Part shown: in pieces, positions 10,913 through 23,286 of the stretch
Position numbering within the stretch: position 1 is the first letter of the stretch
How the letters are laid out: every line of letters begins with the position of its first letter
Origin: Chenopodium formosanum
Lineage: Eukaryota; Streptophyta; Magnoliopsida; Caryophyllales; Amaranthaceae
Length of the DNA stretch: 64,000 bases
NCBI GenBank assembly: GCA_024500155.1
Contig: CM044877.1
Span: 25,425,501 to 25,489,500, forward strand
Direction: 5' to 3'
Program-made: the position numbers and the translations under genes
Notes under the pieces: model-generated
Databases searched by the model: none
Told to the model about the DNA's origin: nothing
The model's input: only the letters and a program-made list of their open reading frames with translations

Positions 10913-11841
10913 CGGCTCGGCTCTGTTCTGCTGAAATTTAATCTGCTAAATTTCCATAAAATTGCTAGAGGCAGAGACGGAGAGTGAGCAACAATGGAAG
11001 AACAACACAAAGACGAAAGTGCAAATATTTGTATGGCAGAAGATGAGGAGGTGATGAACGAAGTTCATCTGGGTTGCCCTGCTAAGTTCATCTGGGTAAC
11101 CCCTAATTTTTATCTTCTTCATTTCATTCATCTCTTCTTACAGTTTCTATGGTATTATCGGCTTTAATTTGTATTTTATGTCCTTGAAGAGTGTTGGGAA
11201 TCAATGTTTAAGTTTATTTTGATTGAATTTAGTTTGAATTTTATTATGTATGAGTTTTTGGATGATTTTATGTTGTTTATAGTGTTATTCGAATTGGGTA
11301 TTCGTGTCATATATGGGTATGTGTCCAAAGTGTCAAACTTTGGGACTCGTTTATTTTCTGATGATTTTGGTCCAGAACCAAGTGTCGTAGGATCGTACCC
11401 ATGTCAGAGTTTCGAAAAGCCAATACAGGAACATTAGATTAAATGACAAGTTTTGAATTATGCGTTATGTTGGTATGAGGGAGGGATAGAATTGCTAGCT
11501 AATTATGTTTCTGTAAAATCACTGAAATGAAGGGAACAAGCGTTTATTCGTTATGGTGGTACAATTAACTAGTTAGGGGCCTGGATTGCTGAGTTTATTT
11601 GAATTTAGCTTTGGACAATGAATTTTCTACTTGAGGCATTAGTTATTTTTCATCATCTGTGGAAAGATACAATGCACAAATAGTGGGTTTATTTTGATAG
11701 AAAAAAGGCATTGCGCAATTTAAGGGAGCAGTGGATTAGGCACCATTAACTTACAAGAAAACCTTGATGAGAGGGAAAGATGTAATTGTGGTTATCAGAA
11801 GAAAATTTGGGAGGGAATGTTATAGACTATTCAGTTGTTCA

Positions 11842-11949
11842 GCAAATTGGAAAATTAAGTCCGTAACTAAAAGTGTCGTGAATCTTGTGACAAACGCAAA
11901 TTGGAAAATTAAGTCCGTAACTAAATGTGTCGTGAATCTTGTGACAAAC
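11842..11949 (+). repeat. 54-bp tandem duplication
   Basis: Two copies, starting at 11842 and 11896, of gcaaattggaaaattaag ... cgtgaatcttgtgacaaa in the first intron of the methyltransferase-like gene. They differ at about one base. Confidence 0.9.
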
Positions 11950-12384
11950 TTACTACTTCCTATGTTACTTGGACTTGATCATTGATTCAATGGTGTTATA
12001 GACTGGTCTTGTGACAAACTTATCACTTCTTACCATTGGTGTAGAGACTAGTATGTATTTGATATAAATCTAAGAGTTATGAATCTTATGACAAACTTAT
12101 TACTTCCTATGTTTCTTGGATTTGACCATTTGTGTTAGAGATTGTTATGTGTCCAAATTTCGGGCTCATCTTTTTGTATAAAAAGGTCCATGTTTTGGTT
12201 CAAAATAAAGTGTCAAGTATCCATGACCATACCCATGTCGGAGTGTTGACGATTTGGCAGGGGTGCTTGTGGGGAAAATAATAATCTGAGTATGATAGTT
12301 TATTTTCTACTTGTGTTGTAAGTGTTTTAAATTGTGACTCGTGAAAATGTGAAATCAAGCTCCTCCCAGCAAAGTAGTATTATA

Positions 12385-12640
12385 CTTCCTCCGTTCTATT
12401 AATATTGCAACAAGGAGGAAATTACGCATCCCAATGCACCTTTTATATGCTAAATATCTATAATTGTGTAAGAGTAAAATTTATAAAAAGTTGATGTTGT
12501 GAAAGTATTTTATGAGACGAATCCAACAAGATCTCACACGACTATATTTTGCTTAACGTATAAATCATAATATATGGTCAAACAAGAGTGTTGAATAGTG
12601 CAAAAAGTCCATTGTTGCAATATTAATAAAACGGAGGAAG
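12385..12640. mobile_element. Stowaway-type MITE 1
   Basis: 256 bp with inverted ends CTTCCTCCGTTCTATTAATA ... TATTAATAAAACGGAGGAAG and a TA duplication (12383-12384, 12641-12642). Matches the Stowaway (Tc1/mariner-derived) consensus start CTNCCTCCGT. It is within an intron and has no coding capacity. Confidence 0.9.
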
Positions 12641-15600
12641 TATATCATTTGATTAAGTATTTTTTTCTAATCTCACATGACTCCTTTTTTCAATTTATAC
12701 TTTTGCAGCCCAGTTGGTACCAAATTATTTGCCTATTTTATCCAAAATTTTCGCGCAGAGTCCATAGATTTCTTGTTTTTTTTGGGGACTATATTAAGGA
12801 TCCAGAACTTAACCATTTTCACAGGTGTCTTATTGGTCATCTTTCACAACATCATTTACTAATTATTGTGCCACTGACAAGCCCTGGTTTTCCTTTAGAC
12901 GCCTGAGGTTATTTGGGGCTCCGATGACATCCTCTATTCCTCTGTAGTCAGCAGGCCCTAGTGTTTATTTAATACTTGATTAGATTCAAGCCAATTTTTT
13001 TTGATGTGGAAAGGAAACTAGGTTAGGCTCTTTGTTAGGGCCAACCTACAGTGATTGAATCCAGGCCATGATATTCTTTTCTGCACCATTAATTTTATAG
13101 TTGGTTTTCAGCATTGGACTCTCTTCAGCCTGCATTTTGGTGGAGCCTCAGTGGTTGTTTGTTCATGCTCTTTTGTCTTAATTGTGAATTGGAAGAATTA
13201 TACCCATTAAGTTTCTCTTGTTTTTGAGTGTTATGGGAGATGAGTTCACGAGGAGTAGACATGGTGACCATGTCAAAGATGAATCTAGTTCTCCAGAGCA
13301 AACTATTGATTTAGATGAAGATGGTGATCTCATTGTAGCTCGACGAACCAGTAAGTCAAAGCATGACCCACATTTATCATCCTTCTTTATCTTTGATTCT
13401 CCTCCTTTGTCCACTTTTACTACTTCTGACCTTTTTATAAGGTAGGGACCAGGCTTTTGAGCTTACCCCGGTGCTTAATGATCAATATTTAACTAAACCA
13501 GTCTTAAAAACTTAAATTTTTGAAAAGTCAATTTCATTTGTTATTTGTCGTGTTACATTGTCAACTAATTCTTAAAGTTGTCTCTGTATACTTATACTTT
13601 GTGTCATTTTGTCAAGTGTCAAGTAAAGTATATGTTGCGATTATGCCTGAAATGCCATCTTGATATGTGCCTTGTTTAAATTTATCACGGAATGACTTGG
13701 CTTTAGGTCAGTGGTCAGAAATTAATTAGTGTTGGTTCAGTTTTTCTACTTTTATTATCAGAACTTTGTGAGTGGTTCTAACTGCTGTATTTTTCTTTAA
13801 ATAATGTGCTTGGAAAAATTGGAGGGGGGGAGAGGGGATGGAAGAAGTATGCTAAATCTTTCTTTCCATGTCTTTCTAACAATGGAAAGAAATAACAATG
13901 AAGAAAGGAGAAGAAAATTTCCCTTCCCTTTTCCTATTTTATATTTAAATCAGATTAAGGGTTTTCCTTCACTCCAACCAATCAATCAAAGCGTTAATCC
14001 CATAAGTGGGGTCGCCTACATGAACCAAATTTGATTATTCTGTGTAGTAATAGACAAAAAACTTCCTCCTCCATCCCTTATGATCCATTGCCTCATCCTC
14101 ATGCAAATCCACATACTTCATATTCTTCTTAACTCCTTCCAACCAAGTCATTTTCAGTCTCCCCCTCCCTTGTTTAACCCCTCCATGGTCTCACTCTTCC
14201 ACTCTTTAAATGGGTGCACCCTCAAGTAGTCGGGTCTCCGTCTTAGTTCTTACATAGTTACATGCCCAAATTCACTGCAAGTTACCAACCTATGATTTTT
14301 GCTTTTCTGAAGAAATTTATTTTTGTGCAGAACAAGCTTACTACACTGGTGTTGTCAGCATTCAGCACAATATTACATCAACCATACCAAGTGTGGGTCT
14401 GTAGGTGATTGTCCAATATGCTAAAAGTCTAACACTATAACTTAAGTAAGATACTAAGGATAAGATGAAATGAGAATCTATTTATGTGCTCAAGCAATCA
14501 AGCCATATGCAGCTATAAATACATATGCTGAAAGCAGTACACAATATATGTGTGTTACTATTTTGTATCATTATGCTCCAATAGTTGCATGCTTGCATGT
14601 AGTTTACGGCAATGATGTAGTTAAATTTGGAACACGATTCAGTAGTACACTTACACAGCTTATGAGAGTTTTTTATAACACTATCAGTAAAAGAATTTAT
14701 AGCTTTGCATACACCATTTATCGACTTTACTCTTTTTGGGTTTCATGCATTTTACAGTTATTTTTATCATCAAATTGTAGGAAATTAATGAAATTATAAT
14801 TCAGTGCTTTCTAGACTGTTAGCTTTTTCTATAAGTTTTCCTTTTCAGGTTTGGAGGGCTGAATTGGTATTAGCAGATTATGTATTGCACAGGATGTCTT
14901 CTTCATCTGTATTCAATGGTGTTGTTGCTGTTGAACTTGGTGCTGGCACAGGTAATGTTCTCTTCTATAATTTGTTCATCATGATGAAATAGATGTTTGG
15001 ACTTAGGACTTGGATGTGCAAGTCAAGCTGTTAGTTGTAAGAAGGATCTTGAATACTCCATCTTTTTCATAATGTTTGTCTTATTTTTCACAAACACTAA
15101 GAAGGTGAAGGAGACTTATCAGAAGTGATGCATTAGAAAAAAGAGTGAAAGTTCCGAACGTAGGACATCATCTTGAAACACTGTATAACGAATAGAAGGA
15201 ACATCATAAAACCGAGGAAATTGTATAATTAAAGTTCATTACCTAGATGAAGTTTATCACCAAAACCTTATAGGTATAAAAAAAAAAATTAGGGCACTTT
15301 CGTTTAGTAGGCTTTTAATGAAGTTATGGCCCTTGGGAAAACTATTACTCTACACATTTTAACATGCTTAAAATTTATGTGAATATGGTATTCTAAATGT
15401 GTTATGTGAAGCTGATGCCGGTAACCTAAAGAACCCTTATTCATTGTTTCACAGGATCCTGATTCTGTCTTTCTCAGGATTGGTTGGTATATTAATTGCA
15501 CATGTTGCGAAGACTGTATTCATAACAGGTAATTTCATGGCCTGAAACTTTGGATTGAGATTATGCAATTTAGTATTGTTATGCAAATTCTTGTATACTG

Positions 15601-16135
15601 TATATTCTACTAATGATGCACTGTATGATAACCATTCCTAGACCATGGCGTTGAAATTCTCGACAACTGTGCTAGGAATGCTCATATCAACTCTGGATTG
15701 TTCGGAAGTGAATCTCCAGTCAAAGTACGAGAGCTTGATTGGCAGAAACCATGGCCACCTTTGGATTTGGATTCTGGAATAAGGTAGAGAAACCATATTG
15801 TTTATCCCTATCTGGACTGTCTGGACTTTTTCATTATAGTTTTAATTCCCGTTTACAGAGAGGGTCATCAGAATCCTCCACATTTTTGTGTTGATATTTC
15901 ATTGGGAAGGGCATGCTTATTTACAGTGGTAAATTATTCCATTCAGGTATTCCTGAACATCTTCTGAGGTTGAAGAAGTTAATAGAGCATCTGTGCTGTT
16001 AGCTGCAGATGTGATATATAGTGATGAGTTAAATGATGCCTTTTTCAGTGTTCTGCAGAAGATGATGTGCCAACATTCTAAAAAGGTATTGAAAATAAAT
16101 TGCTATGCAGTAGGCTAAATTCTAAAAACTTTATA

Positions 16136-16392
16136 CTTCCTCCGTTTCTTTTTAGTTGACACGTTTCTTTAGTCATGTTTTCCCATGCACAAATTCAATC
16201 ATTAATATCTTTAATTACCAATAAGCAAAAATTATAAAAAGTTGATATTTTGAAACTATACATTGTGACGAATCTAACAAGATCCCACTTGACTATATTT
16301 TTCTTCATATGTAAATCACAAAACATGGTCAAAGAGAGGTGTGTGAATAATGTTAAAGTCAAAGCGTGTCAACTAATAAAAAATAGAGGTAG
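16136..16392. mobile_element. Stowaway-type MITE 2
   Basis: 257 bp with inverted ends CTTCCTCCGTTTCTTTTTAG ... CTAATAAAAAATAGAGGTAG and a TA duplication at 16134-16135 and 16393-16394. In the intron after the DVIYSDE exon of the methyltransferase-like gene. Same length class as MITE 1, but a different internal sequence. Confidence 0.88.
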
Positions 16393-17511
16393 TAATTATT
16401 AGTTTATTTTGAATCAAGGAGGATATTTAGTAAACCACCTTTTTTTTAAGTCTAAAAGGAGGTGTAAAGACCTTTAACCTTCGTTGCAAGATGACACTCA
16501 TGACACTCCTAACCTTTTGATTTTCTTCTACTCTTAGTACTTATTTAGTTGACATGAATGAAACATAGTAAGTGGAAAAGTGTGGAATTGTTTGGTTGGC
16601 AAAAACATATTTAATCATTTCATTGGAAACCCCTGTTTCCCTAGGTAATCGAACTTCCAGTGACCAGTCAAACAATATATTTGCATTTTCAAGGAAATGG
16701 AACTACACAGGATTGGGCAACAAAATTCCTTAAGATATTACCTCCTAGATCTCTGATTTGGGACTCCTAGACCTCTTATTTGGGACTCAACTGTTTGGCC
16801 CTTGGGTTGTGCAACAAATTTTTCATTACAGTGCAGAAATCCTGCTTTTAAAACAATTTATGTGCCTCCTTACCTTTCAATATCTCTTGCAATTGAATCT
16901 AAGGCTGGGATTTCTTACTAGTGATGTTGACGGGCTTTGTATCAACCTGCTTAGTAAACAACATGTTGTTCTGGCACTTCTATTTTGCTCAACCTGTGAT
17001 CGGATCCAAACTATGTCGTGGGTTATTGTTGTTCTTATTGTTGTTTTGGCAGTATTAAACTATAGTAAAGCTTAGCAGGAAATAAAATACCTTTCATAAT
17101 TTTCTTCAGTATTTTTAAAACAACTTCCCTAGCCTCATTGAAAGTGAGCTTCATCAATAATGAAGTAGATTTTTTGCTCTTTAGGTTTTGTATCTTGCGT
17201 TGGAGAAGCGCTACAATTTCAGCTTGTATGATCTTGATGTTGTTGCCAATGGGTACTCACATTTCCTTAGCTTTTTGAGGAACAAAAAGGGTTAGTTATA
17301 AATCACATTTCAATCGTGTTATAATTTTGTTCTTACCTGGTATGGTTTGGCAAACATTAGTTTTGTAATTGGATAACATGAAAGCCTCACAAATGTATCT
17401 TTTCCAGGTTTTACTGGCATGCGTATTGATCTTTCAGAAATTCCTCAATATTATGAAAGAGGAAAAGATGTCGAGCTCTGGGAGATAAGTTATGTTGAAC
17501 ATAAATGTTAA

Positions 17512-19268
17512 AAAACTGAAGCTCCGACCGAAAGATGTAGCTGGACACGAAAGAGATACGTAATGACTGTATGAGTGTTGAATATTTACTGGTTTATTCT
17601 TTAGTTACTTTCCTTTTAGGCTTTTCATTTTCCTAGTGTGGTGACTATGGTCTTTATTGAATTACTATTTGGAGTTTATACGTCTGTTTCCTTGGTCCAA
17701 AAATAGTGAAATAAGATGTATGTATGGATTCATAATTACATTTTTGGCTATATGATTCAACCTCTTTTTTTTTTTTTTTTTTTTTTTAATACATATGATT
17801 CAACCGTTATATAGTGGAGTATATGTTATTTATAACAGCAGTAATTAGTGTGTATTAATGCTAGAAAATATAGAAGTGTTGGTGCCAATACTTTTCAAGC
17901 ATATTTAGCAGGCCTTAATATATTACTATGTATAATCGTATAAAGGTTTTTGTTATATGTAAACCTACGAGCTACATATAATCATCAATGTACACTTAGT
18001 AATCGTTAACAATTAGTAACATTAATAATGATTAATATTTGTACTTTTGATTTCTAATATACTTATCTCTTGAAGTCATCAAGGAAAAAAAGGGATCAAA
18101 TCTACCATTAATCCATTACCTTAAAAAGTAGTGACATGTTGTAATCAAGTTTAATCCAACCTAATTACCTAATGTTTCATAAGAAACGTCATTTTAAACA
18201 TTGCCAAAAATCACTCCATGACAACTCACTCTGTCAGTTATATTACAGCTCTCATTATCCCTTGATTAGCAAAAACAACTATGCCCATCTCCTTTATTAA
18301 CCATCCTTCACATTGCTTTTTCGCTCTCCACCATTCCAAAAGTACCTGAGCTAGAAAACTTTTGGTGGTATTTGACATAAGTGAAGTTTTTCGATTTTGT
18401 GCCGGTTAAGCCTACAACTCCTGTAATTTGACAGTTTCTGCTGCTGAGTTTTTTTGTCTTTCGTTTATGTTAATCTCTTACCAAAAACAAAAAAGTGTTG
18501 CATATTCACTTACAATCGTAGATGCCTAACATAGGAAATTGTCGAATTGCATAATACCCAAGGAAACTAATAAACCCCTAATTTTTTTTTCTTCATAAAT
18601 AATATGAGAAGAAATACTCCGTAAACCATTACTGTGAAAATTAGTTTAATGTCATTCTCAAGTTTAAAATAAATAGACCCTCCATTTATCATTATTAAAC
18701 TTTCCCAAAAATCCCTCTACACTTCTGTGATTCTTTCCTTATCTGATATCATTGACTTGAGCAGTTGAGCTTTACAAAACTGGCAAAATCATTAGCTATG
18801 CCAATTAATCATCCTTGTCATTTTTTAATCTTCTCCATTATTCTCATCAAAATATTTGTTGCTACAACTTCTGTGAAACAATAGCTACAAAAATTTGAGC
18901 GGGAGCCAGCTATTGTGCTTTCTATATACTTTTCTGAGTTACCAAACTTCTAAGGTTTTTTTTTTCCTTTTTTCTTTATTTGTTGTTAGAATAAAAATCT
19001 CCATGGTTTTGTCAAACTCTTTTATTTTCAGAATGAATATATGGAGTTAAGTCATGATCTCTCCTTTTGTCATAAAAATTTAGATCAATGTTTTCGTACA
19101 AACACATTAGAGGAATCCGCTCTGTCATCCTATGATTTCAAGAAGTATTTTATTGATCTAAATGTTTTTTTTTTGTTGGGTGTCTCAGGTGGTTGATACA
19201 TTGAAGAGTATTTTAAGTTAAAAGCAAAATGACATATGTTTGTGAAACTTGTAATGCTTTAGAGTTTA
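17512..19268. other. intergenic, no gene recognised
   Basis: AT-rich sequence with poly-T runs (near 17,766-17,787 and 18,957-18,965). No ORF or splice-linked exon chain was recognised. The right part may hold the 5' region of the B3 gene. Confidence 0.6.
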
Positions 19269-20797
19269 GAGAAGGACAAGTATTGGCATGTTCCACCTAG
19301 GAAGCACCGGTTTTTCAAGTTGATGATTGGTATTTTGAGCAATAGCTGGTAAGTTAACACACCTAAGAGGCCTTAAAGAATTCCTATTATTAATACTTAA
19401 GTCATATATTAGATCTAACACAGTTGATTTTTGATTAAAATTTCTGTAGCGAATTCCTAGAAAATTTGTTGAATGCTCTAGAGCAGACCTTTCAATCTCT
19501 TGCACTCTAAGAGGTCAAAGCGGGGAATATATGGAAAGTTCAAATACAAAAAACTGAGAAAGATTTCCTGTTTGCAGATGGTTGGGGTAACTTCGTGACT
19601 GATCATGGTATTAAGTATGGTTGTTTCTTGGTCTTTTGCTATGTTGGGGACTCTTCTTTTGAGGTATCGGTTTTTGATGTTACTGGATGTGAGGTAGAAT
19701 GTCCGCACTTCACAAGGAATACAAACATGTCCTTGAACACTTCTTGTAGAAGCCTTTTACACGTGGAGAACGATGAATCTAAATGTGCAAGAACATTGGA
19801 AGCTGATATTGATGGCTCTGTAGAAGTAATTGCAGTGGATGAGGAATATGATTCAGATGCTTCATCTCAAGAAAACAATTTCAGAGGCAGTCAGAGTGCA
19901 ATGTGTAATGCTGCAGATAAAGGGAAAGCAAAAGGGAAGATACATGAAGAGGAAGATCTGGAATTATCATCTGATCACGAGAAGAGGTTACATAAACTTC
20001 GTCTGAATGTGAAAAGTGGAACACCTCAAGGTATAGAGTCTATCAAACATTTTTCAACAAGAATTTATAACTGCAATCAATGCTAGTGTGATTGGTTCAT
20101 TTGTTTGATATCTATACCTCTAAGTGTATGCAATTGCGATTTAATTAATTTGCAGTGAGATAACCTCAAAAGTATTACAAATCAAGGAGGCGGAAGGTTA
20201 CAGAACAAGAGAAGCAAGGTGCACTTAACAAGGCCATTATTCATATGAGTTGGAGATGTCATATGATAGAAATTGTGATGAAGCACACACGTTTATCGCG
20301 GCTTTCATTTGGTATGGCATCCTTGTACACCTTGTTTTTCATAGTAATTTACTTTCTCACCGTAAGGACCTAATCTAATAAGAGTGACATAATCATCATA
20401 ACCATTTTACTACTCTCAATGTAAAAGTAGAACATCTTTTAATAATCAAATCTAAGCTAGTTTGGTTTACTGTGGCTGCAGACCATCCCTAAAGAATGGG
20501 CTGTAAAACACTTTGCTTCAGAAGTCTGATCATGATGTCATACTCCGGGTTTCAGGAGTAGAGGAGAGTTGGACAGTGGGATGCAGATGGACACCTTTGC
20601 AATGTCAGTTCAGACCAGGGTGGTCGACTTTTGTTTTAGAGAACAATCTCGAGGAGCATGACTTTTGTGTATTTGAGCTGCTTCAGAAAGGAAATTTGGG
20701 TCACAAGAATAATTCTGTCTTTGATGTTCACATTTTCCGGCTTGTTAAAGAAGTAGTTCCCTTGACTGTGTTAAGGGACATTAAATCTAGAGTCTAA
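19269..20797 (+). pseudogene. REM-type protein with two B3 DNA-binding domains, frameshifted
   Basis: Plant REM proteins are nuclear transcription factors with tandem B3 domains. First B3: EKDKYWHVPPRKHRFFKLMI (exon from 19,269), RIPRKFVECSRADLSISCTL (from about 19,451), then WKVQIQKTEKDFLFADGWGN and the YGCFLVFCYVGDSSFEVSVF strand pair (to about 19,690). An acidic linker follows (to about 20,030), then a second B3 (TIPKEWAVKHF at about 20,480; ILRVSGVEESWTV; PGWSTFVLENNLEEHDFCVF; ends near 20,797). One extra base in TATATGG at 19,528-19,531 breaks the first domain, and the frame also changes between KHFAS and KSDHDVILR near 20,508-20,520. The splice phase between the first two pieces does not match either. 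Likely a decayed copy. Confidence 0.75.
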
Positions 20798-21471
20798 TGT
20801 AATCGTAAGCTCAGACGATCTAGCATGAGCTTATTTTCTAAGCTAACTACTGCAATCTAGAGCATGTCATGTATTATCGCAAAACTTCGATGGGCTCATT
20901 CCAGAATTGAATGGTATTGTATGTTTGCCTTATTATGATCATAAAGGGAAGTACATAATTTTTATTTTAGCTTAGCTTTTACTTGGTGAATGACTATTTT
21001 TAATGTTTATTGTACTTTATAAATTGTTTCTAATCCTTAGTAGTTTGGCAGCCTTTTGGAATTAAAAAAGATGTTCATTTTGCTTCATAAATCTGCAGGA
21101 AGTGCAAAGTGCAACTGTCGTAAGGTTTCTTCTAACCAGGTCTGATAAAACTGCAAGCTTTATTAGTAGTATCTTATAAGAAAGAATATAAAAAAAAAAC
21201 TTTGTGTTTTTTTATTCCCTTCTGCAAATGAGATTATGTTAATTAATGAACTGATTAAAACCTTAGAATTAGCCTTATAGGTTACAATTCAAGTTTAATC
21301 CAGTAGCAAACTTTCTTCATTTATCTTGCTCATAATTTACTTTGAATATATACTTTATAATCAACAACATTCCTCACAACCAAAAACCATTTTAAAATCA
21401 TTCACGCTGACACGCCGATATCTAATATCAATAACAAATTAACAACCTGATATCCTTAAAGAAAAATAAAT
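20798..21471. other. intergenic, no gene recognised
   Basis: AT-rich 3' flank of the B3 gene. A possible short spliced piece (gcag/GAAGTGCAAAGTGCAACT/gtaagg-like, near 21,098) is too small to call. Confidence 0.5.
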
Positions 21472-21624
21472 CTAGGCGGCATTTTTCCTTCCATCATATG
21501 ATTGTTGCTTCCTTTCACCATTTGATTTTTGTATCGTTTCAAGCATTGGGACAGCAGTAATCTGTTTGGAGCTATTTCCGGTCCTCGCAATACCCTTATA
21601 CCTACTATATGCATCCAGGTGTTT
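21472..21624 (-). pseudogene. possible last exon of an unrecognised gene
   Basis: Read on minus: an AG acceptor, then 50 codons without a stop (KHLDAYSRYKGIARTGNSSK ... SYDGRKNAA) and TAG. The composition looks like protein rather than noise and the phase is 0 at the acceptor. I do not recognise the family and found no matching upstream exon, so this may be a fragment or chance. Confidence 0.3.
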
Positions 21625-23286
21625 CTGTGTTATCAATATAATAAGCTAATTTAAGTTGCCACAGTTGTATCAGTAATCTGTTTCAAGGCCTTTCGAAAAT
21701 GAATCGAGGCTGTTTCAAATTATTATTATTGTTCTTAAAGTTGCTTGCAGGGTGCAATAAAAAAACTGAAACAGATTAAAATTATTATCAGCTCTGATAA
21801 TATGCAGACATCTGTAGTTCTGTTACCTTCTGCATTACTATGTATGCACTATTGCATTCTTTTCTGTACTAAATTTATATGAAACGTATGACTTGTACAA
21901 GTTTTCTTACAGGGTATCGATCTGAACTTGTTCTAGTAGCAAATATTCTCTTTGCTCTCGACTGGACAAAAAATTGAATCTTTACAACCAAAAGCAATGT
22001 AATTTGTTTTAATTAATCTGATAAATGAGATCTGAAAGTTAACTTAGTTGTGTTTTTCTCACAATTAGTGGGTTGTGGGAGTGACCAGAACCATCTAGGC
22101 AAAGGCTTGAAACCCTCCCTTTAAAGCCACTTTTAAAAGTACAAAACAAAAAAAGAAAAAATAAGATAGGATGAAAGCTTTAAAACGGGAGAACAAAAAG
22201 GAGTTTTTTGCTTATGTGATGAATTAATGATCAGATCTTCTCTGACAACATTGAGTTTTGGATCTCAAGTTTATTATTTGGGATACCACTTGCACATAAA
22301 ATTTTATTTTCCTTAGATTTGCTATTGATGCAATAGAAAAAATTTGTCATAATTTTGAAATCTAGTTGTTGAAAGATTAGGGAGGTGGTTGTATTTTGAG
22401 GTTTTAAGTTTTTAACTAGCTGAACTAGTTCGTGAAATATTTGAGCTCTCTTCAAATCATTCACGAGCTTAGCTCAACATATTTTTACTTGTCAATCTCG
22501 TGAACAGGTCAAAATGTCTGTTTATGTGTTTTTTCTTAACTTTTGTATTTTTTATTCCGTATACTTAAACATGCATTAACAAGGAGTAGTAAAAATGCAA
22601 ACAACTATGAGAAACTAGTAAAATAAAATAAATCAGTTAAAAAATTTTAACTCAAAATTTGAGTTATATGGAAAATTGAACTTGCATCTAAGCTCAAAAA
22701 AGCTCGAGATTCGGCTCGAGTTTGAATGCCAGGGTAATAAGTTTGAATGCCAGGGTAATAAGCAAGCAACCCAAGAGCTTAGTCTCGGCTCACTCAATTA
22801 TAGCCCCTCGTTGTATTCATTTTATTTGGTTACATATATTTTGAGGGCATTTGGTTAGGTTCATTATTAGTTTGATCCAGGCTCAAATGATAGAATTGAA
22901 ACGAAACCGGTAGATTTGATAAAAGGGATTTAAATGAAACATTATCTCACCTTAACATCATCTTTTTTTCCGTCTCTTCAAATGTTTGCTGTTGTCAAAA
23001 CATTATGCAACTATTCATTATTATTGCACAAAAGTGTAATTATGGACATCTGCATTACCAAATCCAGCGTGCAAATCACTATCTCATATTCCCATTTGTT
23101 TTGATGAGTTTTGGTAGGTCATGACATACCTTACAAATCACTTTCACAGATAAATTTTTCTAAGATGTACTTGACATAACCTAAATAATCAAAGCATGAT
23201 GCTATATCAAGATAGCAAAATTAGTCATTGGTTGTGCAACACAGTTACAACATAGTACTAAACATCCCACAGCCAAGGATTGCAAC
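21625..23286. other. intergenic, no gene recognised
   Basis: AT-rich DNA. The only structure seen is a 21-bp direct duplication (gtttgaatgccagggtaata twice) at about 22,719-22,760. No supported ORF. Confidence 0.6.

Larger units (their letters stand above)
10994..17511 (+). pseudogene. METTL22-like lysine methyltransferase, two nonsense codons
   Basis: The family (methyltransferase-like 22, seven-beta-strand SAM-dependent lysine methyltransferase) modifies proteins. Recognised exons: 10994-11095 (MEEQHK ... EVHLGCP); one ending at 13350 (DLDEDGDLIVARRT); 14331-14404 (IQHNITSTIPSVGL); 14849-14951 (VWRAELVLADYVL, ELGAGTG SAM-binding loop); 15478-15528; 15642-15783 (DHGVEILDNCARNAH, VRELDW); 15947-16085 (LLAADVIYSDELNDAFF); 17185-17290 (VLYLALEKRYNFS); 17409-17511 (to TAA). 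Most introns have GT/AG ends and phases agree from 13350 on. TAG at 14402-14404 stands where homologs have Gln (GL-Q-VWRAE), and TGA at 15954-15956 where Trp is expected (RYS-W). An exon between 11095 and about 13,240 may be missing from this reading. Probably a decayed copy; readthrough or different splicing is not excluded. Confidence 0.78.

Noticed and set aside
12598..12906. Overlapping ORFs that might be an extra exon of the methyltransferase-like gene
   Set aside because: No resemblance to the family, and the first part lies in a Stowaway MITE.
16758..17075. 105-aa hydrophobic ORF in an intron
   Set aside because: Lies between two well-defined exons of the METTL22-like gene, has no recognisable domain, and has intron-like composition.
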